Source: Scleromitrula shiraiana
Taxonomy: Eukaryota > Ascomycota > Leotiomycetes > Helotiales > Sclerotiniaceae
DNA: 64,000 nucleotides
Direction: 5' to 3'
Assembly (NCBI GenBank): GCA_028455995.1
Contig: JABELC010000006.1
Span: 558,001-622,000 of the forward strand
Shown piece by piece: positions 29,483 through 40,368 of the stretch. The notes beneath the pieces are model-generated. The model searched no databases. It was not told the DNA's origin and saw only the letters and a list, made by a program, of their open reading frames with translations. The position numbers and the translations under genes are program-made. Positions within the stretch are counted from its first letter, which is position 1; each line of letters opens with the position of its first letter.

Positions 29483-29804
29483 TAGACAAAATCAATTCTT
29501 TACTAAAAAAAATCTAAAATACTTCAAACCTTTATACAATCCGATTTATTTAAGTTAAAAAATAGAACATTTTCATGCTAAATAAAACATTAGTAATTTT
29601 CCCATATTATAACATTCCAAGTTATTCTTATCTCGTCTTTAGACCCTTGGAGTTGAACTGACTAATAATTTGGAATATTATAATATAGGAAAATTACTAA
29701 TGTTTTAATACGAAAATAGTCTATTTTTTAACCGAAGCAAATTCAACGCTATAAAAGTCTAAAATACTTTAAGCGTTTTTTTGATAAAGAATCGATTTTG
29801 TTTA
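29483..29804. mobile_element. 322-bp MITE with ~135-bp inverted repeats
   Basis: The left arm starts TAGACAAAATCAATTCTTTA and the right arm ends with the reverse-complementary …AAAGAATCGATTTTGTTTA. The arms match almost throughout to an inner palindromic junction (CATTCCAA / TTGGAATA), leaving a loop of about 50 bp that contains CGTCTTTAGACCCTTGGAG. TA lies at both ends. It is the least RIP-damaged element near the edge of the block, as expected for something shorter than the usual RIP length threshold. Confidence 0.78.
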
Positions 29805-30530
29805 ATAAAAGCATTTTAATATTATATTTTTACTTTTTAATTATAATTTATCAAAAAAAAGAATTATATCATTTAAAAAATTTTATTTATTATTATTTAT
29901 ATAATTAATATTAAATATTTAAATTATATACTTGATTCAAAATTTTATATAAATAAAATTTATTTTAAACTTCAACTTATTTAACTTTTCTATCTTCAAT
30001 ATTTACATACTAATGATGATTGTAAGCTCAATCAAATCATTATTTCAAATTGAATATTTTGCAGATTTGTAAATTGCGTCAATAGCATTTATTATTATAT
30101 TGAAAAATAATCAAAATAATTGGATTTGAAATTGAATTTTGAAGTAAAATGCTTTAAGTTTAAAGTATTTCTTCAAATTATCATTAGTATTTATCTTTTT
30201 TAAAATTAACAATTATAATCTTTTTTAAAGGATTTTTTTATATAGTAAAAATAAAATCAATTAAAAAATCTTTAATATATTATTAAATTTATTTAAAAAA
30301 ATTATAATTATTGATTTTAAAAAAAATAAATATTTATTATTATAAAATATTTATATTTAAAAATATACTTTTTTTTAATAATATAATTATATATTAAAAT
30401 TTTAAATTATAATAATATAATATATATAAAAATAATAAAAAAATTCATTTTTATATATATAATTAATTTTAAAAAGTTATAATTATTAATTAATTTATTA
30501 TTATCATTTAAAAAATTGTTAATACATCGA

Positions 30531-31824
30531 TTTGTTTATGTTTACACTAAAGTGGCGATCAAATACTCTTAGATTTTTTGGTGTACCTTAGGTAAAAAAT
30601 GAATATTATTGGTCAAAAAAATTTTATATGGGGCAATATACCGAAGGGTCTGAGGATGAGATAAAGATAATCTAAATGTGATCACTTAACAATGATCACA
30701 TGATCACCTCTTTTGTAACATGATCCTTCGAAAAAGATCCATGGGTGTATACTACCGTAACTAGAGAAGTTTTGGTGATGTTGCCCGATAGTCATTGCTA
30801 AGTTCTCATGTTCGTTGTCCATAATGTCCATATATAGTGTCCTGAAATAAATTCATACCTTCGGAGTATACTTTGACTGCCTAAATCATCATTTTAAATG
30901 TAAATTAGTCTCCTAATTGGCCTTGATAAACCAATCAAGTAATAAATAGTAGCTCTTCAATAACAGTCTTGATGCCGGCTAAAGCCATTTGTTCTATACG
31001 GTCCGCATGAGTCGGACAGGCATCCTCTTGGAGGATTTCCGCCAGAAGAGCAATTTTTTATGATACTTGTAGTTTTTCTGGTTGCCGTCCAATATATTCA
31101 ACGACTATTCACAAAGCGCAACAAGTTCCCTACTGTCCTTCTACAAGCGGCTATATATAACACACATTCAATATACGAGCCTCAGTGATCAATTCTGTAG
31201 GCGATTATGGAAGTACTTGGTACTGTAATTAATGCCCGGGATTCGAGTGTAGTATTGGAAGTTTCTGTTATTTACCACTGCTTGAGAAAATTGGGTATAT
31301 AACAAAGTAGCGCTATCCTTCCCGCGAAGAGATCCCCAATCATGCGAATCTTGTTGCCGAGGGGTATGATGTTCTTGTCAATAGCGCCATGTTTTGAACC
31401 AAAACAGAGGAGCTGTCATGGCATGAAATAACTGAAGGGTGGAAGGTAGAACTCGTACAAAAGCGCACGTGAGAGGAACAGTTGGCGCTGGGAACAGTTG
31501 GCGCTGATCATTCGCCCGCAGTTCGTAGCAATTGTGAATGGTGTTCCTAATTGTCCCATGCTTTTGGATCTTCCCGGGTAATGTTTTCTACTCCCCATGT
31601 TGGATTGACTCGATCACCGGATGATCATCAGGAAATGCATGATGGAATATCTGAAGTCCAAACATGTAGCCATTATTACCACGGCACACGGGAGCCTCTG
31701 CTGTTCAGACAGCTCCGCATCTTGCGCGCTGGTCCAAGCAGCTATACGTCGTTAAGCGGCCACCTGCTCCCTTGGATTCTCGTGATTAGTGATCAACAAA
31801 CCTCGAGTGATATGTGGCTTTTAG
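30531..31824. other. Transition zone, no intact gene
   Basis: Base composition switches from over 85% AT to ordinary values around 30,530. The sequence looks like decayed former coding or repeat DNA: frames are broken in all readings. I recognise no product. An open stretch at 31,551-31,865 in a different frame from the following pseudogene may be part of it, joined by an intron or frameshift, but nothing confirms that. Confidence 0.4.
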
Positions 31825-32650
31825 AGGTTCTCAGTTGCCCATTTGAGTATTTTAGGCGAGTGTAAAGCTCAGATTCAATCTTGTAAGCAGTGTTTCCAGA
31901 AACCCAACACATCGAAAGCTCGGTATCTCTTGATTTGGACACCTTGCAGACTCAAGAAAGAGGTGACGAACTCCAAAGGATCGAAGATAATGTATGAAGA
32001 ACTTCCATTAACATTCTACTACTGGAGAACCATCTACAACGACATGGTCGACGATCAACGGGCTTACATTCTCGGGTTAGTGTCCATTATAGGTATTCCT
32101 CTGGGCCTCAAGTTTACGGAAGAGTTACCTGCATATGTCAAAAGCCTCCATACCATTGATCATCCACGAACGAGCCACGTTCGTGATCTCGTACACTATA
32201 TCGTTCGAAACCAAAGCAATGCGGACATGCTTCAATCCCGGTGTCCAATGTTGTCCAGGCGTCCTTATTTTCGCAACGCATATCTATATATACTTAACAG
32301 AGAGAACGTGGCATTTATAGATACAGACAGCAAAGGTCCCGATTACCCTACTGATAGCTACGTTGCCGTGGGCAACAAGTCTTACCCAGTCTGGCTATCA
32401 TATCTGCAACTGGCTTTTGCGTGCCGTATGGTGGAACATCAATAGATAAAGGATGCCAACTTGACTATCATTGATTGGGACAACACGTTAATGACCTAAG
32501 AATGGGTTCACAAAAGGCCGTCGGGATTACGTGAGCTTCTCGATCGTGAGGTCGCAATTTCCTCTTCTCCAGGCTATGGCAGACCTCCATCAGTGGGAAC
32601 TACTTTCTTCAACTTTGACACCTTAGCAAAGAACGCAGCATACATCCTAA
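31825..32650 (+). pseudogene. Stop-damaged gene of unknown function
   Basis: One plus frame is open from 31,825 (after a TAG at 31,822) to a TAG at 32,443, but coding-like sequence continues in the same frame through a second stop, TAA at about 32,500, to a TAA near 32,650. Both internal stops fall where TGG would be read if one or two G-to-A changes were undone, so the gene looks damaged by RIP or leaked RIP from the neighbouring AT block. After the first stop the frame reads ANLTIIDWDNTLMT, faintly like the 'IIDWDN' segment of fungal aminoglycoside-phosphotransferase-like kinases, but the expected upstream HGDL-type motif is not seen, so I make no functional call. There is no clear start codon. 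Confidence 0.4.
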
Positions 32651-33008
32651 GATAATCAAAGCCCGGGAAGATTGGCAGAAAAGTGGCGTAATTTGTACCA
32701 AATATAGATACTCCCAAGCCACATCTTAGAGTCCAGTTGCGCTGCATATTAAGAGTTGCAAGAACCAAAATTGAGAAGTACGTGGCTTGGATAATGGTAA
32801 AATCAGATACGCCCTGGCGTCGGTTATTTCGTGAAAAATTCCGCCACAATATCTCTGGGCTCATCCCCTGCATCAGAGAAGTGAGACAACGACACAAAAA
32901 GCAAAACGTGAGAAATGACAACTAAATGTTAGATAGGCCCTTTGAATTCGCGTCCTGCTGCAAATACATACATCACTCCAAGGCCATTAGAAGCTTCATG
33001 CGTTGATC

Positions 33009-34127
33009 ATGTCATTCAAATTTCTTCCTGGGGCACATGGAGTGCCATGGAAATTGATTTTTCTTTGCGTGACAACATTGATAATGATCCACTACATGTT
33101 GGTAGAGTTCGAGCCTGATACTGATACGGTTGAAAATGTGGAGATTCATCACCCAGCAGAGACCGGCAAGGTAGGAGATGGAGATCGAAGCGAAGCATCA
33201 ACTCAACAAGCACGTCCAGGAACATTCGAAGAGTTCAAGGCGATGTTTGGGCTCAGTGGGACAGCAGAGATGTCCGATTTGGGTACTACAACTGCGAGCC
33301 ATAGATCCAAAAAACCGTATCCAGGGTCTAAGAATCCGAATTCTCGAGACGATGAATACGTAGCCATTTGCATGGCAGTCAAGGATCAGCATCGGGACTT
33401 ACCCGAATTTTTTATCCATCATTATCACCATCTTGGTATAAAACGTTACTACGTTATGGATGATGGTTCTAATCCACCGTTATCTGAAATGTCGGACGTG
33501 GGCATCCCGAGAGAACATGTAACTTTTCAATACTTCAATAGATCCGAACATGTTCCTGATATGCAAGATACAGTCTATGGCATCTGCGCAGAGAAATATC
33601 GAACAAATCATACTTGGATGGCCTTTTTTGATGCAGACGAATATTTGGAAATGACGGGAGGAGAGACTCTTAATCAGTTCTTGGAAGGTTATGAGAAGGA
33701 CACGCATGTCGGTGCTATAGGAATTTCCTGGCAGACACATTCTTCGGCAGGAGTGTTGAAACGACCCAAATCCTGCCGCAAGGCCTACATCGATTGCATC
33801 TGGGATGGAAATGGGCACAACATGATGTACAAATCCATTGCGCGACTCTCCCTTTATGCAGCCCCAGGCCACGTTCATCAGGTTCATTTGAGCAACGGGG
33901 CAGTGACTGTTGATGAATATGGCAACGAATTACCGACAGCCAGGCGAGATCCACCAACGAAGGATCGTATTGCTTTGCATCATTACGCCTTGAAATCCCG
34001 GGAAGAATATCAAGAGAAATGCGATCGGGGTAATGCCATGGATGATCCAAAGGATTGGACTTTCTGGGATAGTGTAGAAGGAATGGCAGGCGTTGAGTGT
34101 CTTTCGATGGCAGAATACGACCCTTGA
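33009..34127 (+). CDS. Type II membrane glycosyltransferase (GT92/GT2-like)
   Basis: Single-exon gene, 372 residues. I place the start at the ATG at 33,009; a TTG two codons earlier is not a likely start in a fungus. The N-terminus is a short cytosolic tail and one membrane segment (about residues 14-31), then a polar stem (to ~115), then a catalytic domain beginning YVAICMAVKDQHRDLPEF. That opening, 'DDGSNPP', and the metal-binding D208-A-D210-E211 in MAFFDADEYLEM match the GT92/DUF23-like and PF13704-type glycosyltransferases that are retained in the Golgi. The late HHYALKSREEY segment is also typical. Donor and acceptor sugars cannot be told. It sits ~2.5 kb from the RIP block yet is intact, unlike its upstream neighbour. 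The C-terminus looks complete. Confidence 0.8.
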   Translation: MSFKFLPGAHGVPWKLIFLCVTTLIMIHYMLVEFEPDTDTVENVEIHHPAETGKVGDGDRSEASTQQARPGTFEEFKAMFGLSGTAEMSDLGTTTASHRSKKPYPGSKNPNSRDDEYVAICMAVKDQHRDLPEFFIHHYHHLGIKRYYVMDDGSNPPLSEMSDVGIPREHVTFQYFNRSEHVPDMQDTVYGICAEKYRTNHTWMAFFDADEYLEMTGGETLNQFLEGYEKDTHVGAIGISWQTHSSAGVLKRPKSCRKAYIDCIWDGNGHNMMYKSIARLSLYAAPGHVHQVHLSNGAVTVDEYGNELPTARRDPPTKDRIALHHYALKSREEYQEKCDRGNAMDDPKDWTFWDSVEGMAGVECLSMAEYDP

Positions 34128-36074
34128 TGGATGGATGTCGGAGGTGGAACATACATACTTGAACTTCTTAAATAGCCCAATACTAGTCATGCTTTCAATA
34201 TCCTCTTGCAACTTCACATGCACTTGACAGGTGTGTTGGTAATCTCTCGACCACGGTAACATTTTTCCCCTTTCAAAAGTGTCCTTGCATGGATCTCAGC
34301 ACTCCAAACAAGACGACGACCATTTTGATGAGGCCAGGAGATAAACACTATATAAAATTCTTAATGTATAAGCAATCAATTTTACAAATGTGATAACTTG
34401 GCAGTATTCCCTTTTCCCAGGCTAATGCAAATGTGAACGCATGGTGACCGAGGAAGTTGAAGTCAAAACATCGCAGTGGCTCGTAAGAACCTCCATATTT
34501 GGTATGTCATTCAACATCAATCATTTCAGCTGTCAGATATAATCCGTGCACAAATTCATATTAACGGATACCTGTGATCTGTTTCTTCTATCAAACAAGA
34601 CACTCACTGTATTTGCTTGGCTTATACGGGGTAGATGACATAGCGTAGAAGTGGTTCTAGATCTTCAAATGAAGATGGGAATTTCCCGATGAGGCAACTG
34701 ATAACTGTACAGTATAGGACAGGACAGGACAGGACAGGACGGGACAATATATATGTGCTTGTCAACTTTGAGCAATGAGATCTATATATAATAGGTATTG
34801 TGAGCGATTGAGGTTTTGAGCAGGTGAAAGTTATGTCCACGCGCATTTATTAGGTACATAGTTGAAGCACTATTACGTAGAAGCACGGGTTAGTGATGAG
34901 CGAACGACATCAAAAGATACGGTACGTACTGGTACATACGTACAGTATAGTACAGTACAGTACAGTAGAGTATTTTTCCAGTGAAAGTCACGATGGCGGT
35001 GTGCAAATCTTAGGATCTTGCGCATCTTTCCGATTAGGTTAACCTCAGTTGGCTGCTTTTACAAAATGATAATTTGAATATAGTAGCACGGTAGAATTGA
35101 AATTTAAATATACGAGTACTCGGTATAGGAATAAATGAATTGTGGGAGAGAGAATTAGTTAGAGCGGCAATAAGTTGAGGCAGTTTTGTCTGAAGTTAGA
35201 CCAAATAAAGTATAGTCTGAGCGTGTTTGAGCACTTTTTATTTTTTTCCCTTAGTTCTACAACATTAGACTCTAGAGGGGAGGAGGCTCCAGGAGAGCTA
35301 CTTCGTACATTCACCCATAATAATAGTAATGTGCTCAGTATATGCTCAATTCCAAGTGTTCTATACCTGTATCTGTATCACAAAATATTTCTCATACCCT
35401 CATTCTTTATTCTGATTATGAGTATTATTCTCATCAATTAAATCGAACTGAATTGAATTGAATTTAACCGATTTCTGTCTTCTACTTCTACATACCAATT
35501 TGTGTAATACAATTCATACAATTGTCATAATTGATCCACTTCTGTATCGGTTCACGTAACTCCCCTCCCTCTCGCTCTTGCATTAAGATCATCGTCTATA
35601 CTTGTCTATGCTTGTCTGTCCACTTCAAATTGGTTGAAACGGTCGCATCAAAATCACGAATTCGTTCAAGCTTGACCCAGAAAAAAAAAAAGAAACTTCG
35701 GAAACTCACTCACTCCAGGATTCCTCCAGGTTCTCTTGCTTGTAAGAGATCTAGATCTAGAAACATACCCCTCCAAAGTTCTCAAAAATCCACTTCTATA
35801 TCTACCTCATAAGCCCTCAAGGTAGCTTCCGGAACCTTATTAAGACCTCGCCCTGTCCTCGATTTCGAATCTTAATATCAATCACACAACAATAATAATT
35901 CACATAATCTACCCTCAACGACAACAACATTCTCCACATTATCCTTCCGCTGGCGGTCTTTCTATTCTAATACCAATAATCAATCAATCAATCAATCAAT
36001 CATCCATTTTCCCTCACCTCACGTTACCAGACAAACATCACAACCAAACTTTTCACCAACAACCCTTAGCAAAA
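34128..36074. other. Intergenic region upstream of the copper transporter
   Basis: No gene found. It holds an AGGAC pentanucleotide run (about 34,717-34,745), a GTACA-rich tract (about 34,920-34,968), the candidate copper-response sites listed separately (35,228-35,348), and a pyrimidine-rich A/C-rich 5' leader with a CAAT run (about 35,980-36,000) before the Ctr start. Confidence 0.6.
35228..35348. promoter_or_regulatory. Candidate copper-response elements (GCTCA class)
   Basis: TGAGCACT at 35,228-35,235 (minus-strand AGTGCTCA), TGTGCTCA at 35,330-35,337 and TATGCTCA at 35,341-35,348. They share the GCTCA core recognised by Mac1-type copper-sensing activators (yeast consensus TTTGCTCA). They lie 730-850 bp upstream of the Ctr start codon, before a long leader. 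The functional role is inferred from sequence and from the gene downstream. Confidence 0.35.
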
Positions 36075-36724
36075 ATGGATATGGATATGGATATGGGAAT
36101 GACTTCCTCCACCACAAGCAACACCACTATGGCTAGCACAACAACCATGATGGACATGTCCATGATGTCGATGACATTTTTCGTTAGCAAGACCACTGCT
36201 CTCTACTCTACCATGTGGACACCTGCCACCGACGCAGGATATGCTGGAACATGTATCTTCCTTGTTCTTCTCGCCACTCTATTCCGTGGTCTGTTGGCTG
36301 TCAAGGCATGGAAGGAGAGTGCTTGGTTAGCAGCCGAAACCAACCGTCGCTATGTGACTGTTGCTGGAAAAGGTACCAAGGCTGAACGCTTGTCGATGGA
36401 TAGCGATTCCAAGAACATGACATTGACGGAAAATGGTATCGAAGAAAACGTTATGGTAGTTAAGACTAGAAGTATGGGAATCCGACCTTGGAGACTTAGT
36501 GTCGACCCTGTTCGAGCTGTTATGGATACTATTATTGCTGGTGTAGGATGGTTACTGTAAGTCAATCACATTACTTCGCTTTTTTTTTTGGAATTATTAC
36601 TGATCATGTATACAGTATGCTTGCTATCATGACGATGAACCTTGGATACTTCTTATCTGTCCTAGGAGGTACATTCCTTGGAAGTCTGGCACTTGGACGA
36701 TATGTGATTGCATTTGAGCATTGA
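36075..36724 (+). CDS. Ctr-family high-affinity copper transporter
   Basis: Two exons, 36,075-36,556 and 36,616-36,724 (intron GTAAGT…ACAG), giving 196 residues. The N-terminus is Met-rich (MDMDMDMGM, then MMDMSMMSM), the extracellular Cu(I)-gathering part of Ctr proteins. Membrane segment 1 follows at about residues 52-72, then a cytosolic loop, then two closely spaced segments. Exon 2 supplies the diagnostic parts: MLAIMTMNLGYF with the MxxxM copper path of the second segment, and GGTFLGSLALG with the GxxxG packing motif of the third. Length and layout are normal for the trimeric fungal Ctr transporters, which import reduced copper at the plasma membrane (some act at the vacuole). The last short exon is easily missed without splicing. 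A BIM1-like copper-binding protein follows on the same strand 1.3 kb downstream. Confidence 0.92.
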
Positions 36725-38046
36725 GCAATTAGATAAGTTGTTGACGATATTGCGAATGTGTCTCTGCATTGCAGGCAAGGCAGATTATGTGGGAGGGGCG
36801 GTTTTTTTTCTTTTTTTTCTTAATTCGACCTTTGGGTATTATGACCTGATAATGAAGCATGATCGTTGAATTACTCGGAGCGTATACATGATTATGATGT
36901 GATGAGCTGTACTAGAAGGTGTTCTTGGCATATCCTGTACAGGCGGTGGTGGATTCAATGGTGTGGGATATGGAAAAGCTAGCAAATGGGTTAGATACTG
37001 CCACGTTGTAAACAGATCCAATTACAAAGTTTGTATAGAAACTCCATTATTCTTAAATGTGTTTCTGGAAATAATGTAGTGAATCTAGATGCCTGGGGAA
37101 ACAGGTGACTTTTTGTGCTGTGTATAGCATTGATTCCGAGGAAAACATATTGATGTTCTCTGGCTAATTTGAACATAAGGCATTAATAAATGAACTGATT
37201 TTGTTCTGGGGATTCTTCTTATACCATGCAGTAGAGTTAAAGTTAACATTTTTTACTATATCAACTAAACTCTCTACTGCATTTGCCCTCTCTACACTAT
37301 ACCAAAGTTCTACAGCTACAAATACCACGTTACCTCCCCGCAAGGTTACCAACTAGAGATTATAATAAAGAAACCAAAGAAGGCGTAACATACTGGCTTA
37401 ATCGTTCTTATACCAATCTCCTCAACCGATCGCATAGTAAAACAAAAACAATGACCTATAAACGAGCATGTTAAGACTATAAACAGCTGTAAACCTCATC
37501 AGAGACGGAACATAACGAAGCGAATGTCTAGAACACCCGCAAACATTCTCAAGAACTATTCTCTGACAACTTGTATGCAACCCTGTTCCATGGCTCCTGA
37601 GCTTTTAGCCTCAGAAGAAAAAAACCAACGCAGTGAGGATGAACGACGTCGAGAATGAAACAAACTGTGCTTCAGATCTTGAAGTTTATTCTTTGGAGGC
37701 GTGAATAGCATTTTGCTCATATTATCTCGCTCAGGATCATGCCTTGGTTTAGCGAATAGCTTCAGTTGATGAGAAGGTTTTGAAGTAATATTCTCGTTTT
37801 GGATTTCATGGAGGTGATGGGTGAGAGAATGAGAGCATGTTTGCCATATCTAGCTCATATGAGACGAAAAGTTAATGCGAGTATGTTTTGGTGGTAAGTA
37901 GATGGCTGCTATACCACCGCCTTGAATATTTGTAAGTGTTTATAAGTACTGGGTGATTACTACATGTAGATATCGTCTTCATTCATCAATAGTATTCATT
38001 AATTTACCTTCTATCACCCCTTTCTTTAACTTCAGACTTCAGCAAA
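36725..38046. other. Intergenic region between the copper genes
   Basis: No credible gene. It holds the 3' region of the Ctr gene and the promoter of the BIM1-like gene, including an exact TTTGCTCA at 37,712-37,719. Confidence 0.6.
37712..37719 (+). promoter_or_regulatory. Exact Mac1-type copper-response element TTTGCTCA
   Basis: TTTGCTCA is identical to the core bound by the yeast copper-sensing activator Mac1. It lies 328 bp upstream of the start of the BIM1-like copper-binding protein, with another CGCTCA a few bases on. About two chance occurrences would be expected in a 64-kb window counting both strands at even base composition, so position is what gives it weight. Confidence 0.4.
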
Positions 38047-38752
38047 ATGGTCTCTTCCGTAAACATAATTATTAGCGCGCTGGTCGCGTCTGCATCCCTT
38101 ACTTCCGCCCATTTCACCCTCGATTATCCTGCCGCACGAGGTTTCGACGAAGATATACTTGGCCAATTTCCCTGTGGTGGACAAAATGCCGTTAGCAGCA
38201 ACCGTACTCTTTGGCCATTATCCGGTGGAGAAATCTCTCTAAACATGAGAGACCCCTCTGCTAATGTGGAGGTATTGATTGGATTTGGGAACGATGTCGG
38301 CTCCGATTTCAACACTGTTCTTCGTCAGACATTTGTCGAGAGTGGAACGGGTAGATTCTGCATGACAGGATTTACAATTCCCAAGGGTGTGAATGTGACG
38401 GATGGAATGAATGCTACCATTCAGGTTATCACGGGTGGTGGTGGAATGAAGAAAAGAGATAGCAGCGCATTGTACAATGTAAGTGTTGACAATTGAATGT
38501 TCTCTCACGGAAAAGTGTATCAGGACTAATAAAACCTCATAGTGTGCCGATATAACCCTCTCGAGAAATGCATCCGTCACTGGAGGATCTTGTTCGAATG
38601 CCACGGACGTCAAGACTTCCGTTGCATCAGCATCAGGAAATGCGAATACCTCATCTTCCACTTCTGGAACTACATCCGGCGCTGGTTCCGTCGCTGCTAA
38701 CGTTGGTACTGCCATTGTAGCTGCTGGTCTTATAATTGCCTTGGTTTTGTGA
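38047..38752 (+). CDS. BIM1/X325-like GPI-anchored copper-binding protein
   Basis: Two exons, 38,047-38,478 and 38,543-38,752 (intron GTAAGT…ATAG, branch ACTAAT), 213 residues. A signal peptide (1-21, ending SLTSA) would be cut just before His22, giving the N-terminal HFTLDYPAARGF typical of the X325 family, relatives of lytic polysaccharide monooxygenases that bind copper instead of cutting glycans. Four cysteines (in FPCGG, FCMTG, NCADI and GSCSN), several N-glycosylation sites, a Ser/Thr-rich linker and a C-terminal hydrophobic tail (AAGLIIALVL) indicate a GPI-anchored surface protein. In Cryptococcus, Bim1 works with Ctr1 in copper import, and here a Ctr gene lies 1.3 kb upstream on the same strand. 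Oddity: His22 is the only histidine in the whole protein; where relatives often have a His (…LN..H…), this one reads LNMRDPSANVEV. Confidence 0.85.
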
Positions 38753-39441
38753 GGTGGAGATGACATAGCGGTTACTCTTCATTGTTTTCAATGAGTGGTA
38801 TGATACTTTGATACTTTGTACATGTAATAATGAAAATGTATATAATGCACCCAAAACTCAACCGATACTATATCTCATACTGTAGCCTGAGTGAGATAGT
38901 TCTTCTCGAGTGGTGATATGAGTGTGATATGAGTGCTGCACTACTCATAGATATGCATGCCAAACGATAACTTCCTTTGGTGATATCCCAGGAGCAACGG
39001 TTTCAAGAGAACTGGATATAAAATTAATAATACATCACACTATACAGACATAGTGATAGATCCAATAGTAATGTGTACAGGAAGGACGAAAGCTAGATCT
39101 TGTTTCGAACTTAATGGAGAGTTGTATTGGTTTCCACCTTAATATGGAGGAGATTCTGAATTCTAGATGGCCTCCATCATCATATCCAATCCCATCCCAT
39201 TCCTTCCCATCTCTTCTTACAATCAACCTGACCTCAAAGTCATGATAAACTCAGATGTAGTTGACCTTGATTATAAACTACTGCCAAGTTTATATGAAAA
39301 CGTACGTAAAGCGAATAATGTGATGGCATGGGATAGGGTATTCACGTTTTCAGTTGTTGGTAAGAACTCTTATTAGTCGGATGAAAGCGGCAAGAAAGTA
39401 AAGAGTAATGAGATTCCGCGATTTCTTCGGATTTATTCGTA

Positions 39442-39504
39442 CCTCGGTACATTCAAGCTTTGAGGTCTAGGCGATAACAGATATCGGCTCTTGAAGCGCC
39501 GAGG
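39442..39504. promoter_or_regulatory. Candidate fatty-acid response motifs (CCTCGG pair)
   Basis: CCTCGG at 39,442-39,447 and its reverse complement CCGAGG at 39,499-39,504 match the 6-bp core bound by the FarA/FarB activators that induce glyoxylate-cycle and beta-oxidation genes in Aspergillus. They lie 865-930 bp upstream of the malate synthase start. The match is short, so this is suggestive only. Confidence 0.35.
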
Positions 39505-40264
39505 GTAAGCAGGGTAGCATTCATTACATTACATTACATTAACATTACATTACATTAGTACATTACATTACCATGAGGTTTTGAGTAGGATCAAGAAAGC
39601 TCTCTCCACATGTAAGAAACTCTTGACTCTTTATTTATTACTGCCGCTCTTTTTGTACTCTTGACTCTTGAATTTTGGTGGAGAGATATTTGAGTTTGGT
39701 TTCAAATTTAATATTTGCCTTAGTATATATAGCATTGATAACCCCAAAGAACCAATAATGGATAACGAGATAATGATCTTACATTATACTTATTATATTT
39801 CGAAACTAGTCAACAAAATGATTACAGTATGATAACATTCATGAATTATGTATTCAAAACTACAAAGAGGTTGGAATGAGAGAAGACCTTGAAGCAACAA
39901 AAGAAACAAAAAAAAAAAAGAAGAAGAAAAAAAAAACCCGTAAGGCGGCGAGAACCGAACACGAACAGGAATTCTAAAGACCCTTCCCCACATTCACAAG
40001 CTTAATTCTACTATCAAAATCCCCAAAATCCACTACTTAGCTCTTCCCTTCCACCCGAATGCATGGCTGCCCTTGTAAGTAATAATTGCATGCCGAGTGG
40101 CTCCTTGATAGCCGCGATTAAGCTCCAGATGTAGTCATATCTTCCTCCTCTTCCTCCTCTTCCGTCCTTCTAACTTTAGTTTCCATCTCTCCGGATTCAT
40201 ACTTCGTCATATATTATCATTTTGTGATTTCCTCTTCTACTACAACAAACCAAACCATTTTCAA

Positions 40265-40309
40265 CTTATACCACTTATACCACTTATACCACTTATACCA
40301 CTTATACCA
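40265..40309. repeat. 9-bp tandem repeat in the 5' leader
   Basis: Five exact copies of CTTATACCA end 59 bp before the malate synthase start codon, so they probably lie in the untranslated leader or core promoter. Confidence 0.9.
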
Positions 40310-40368
40310 ACAATTACTTTGATACCCTCTAACATTAAATATTTATTTCATTCTATACTATTTACAAG

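Larger units (their letters stand above)
1..30530. other. AT-rich, RIP-damaged transposon block
   Basis: Almost pure A/T sequence without any credible intact gene. Long open frames here are low-complexity Ile/Asn/Lys/Tyr translations. Repeat copies within the block differ mainly by C/T and G/A, with many TAA and TAG codons where relic proteins should have Gln or Trp, which is the signature of repeat-induced point mutation in filamentous ascomycetes. The strand bias alternates: T-rich on plus at about 2.5-9.1 kb and 14.6-20 kb, A-rich at about 9.3-14.4 kb and 21-27.4 kb, and it follows element orientation. The block ends near 30,530, where GC content rises abruptly. Large AT blocks of this kind form gene-poor heterochromatin, and a pericentromeric position is possible but not shown. 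Confidence 0.93.
38753..40368. other. Intergenic region upstream of malate synthase
   Basis: No credible gene. It contains an ACATT pentanucleotide run (about 39,520-39,570), the two CCTCGG/CCGAGG motifs listed separately, A-rich tracts near 39,900, and a 9-bp tandem in the leader (40,265-40,309). A short open frame at 39,167-39,376 shows no recognisable domain. Confidence 0.6.
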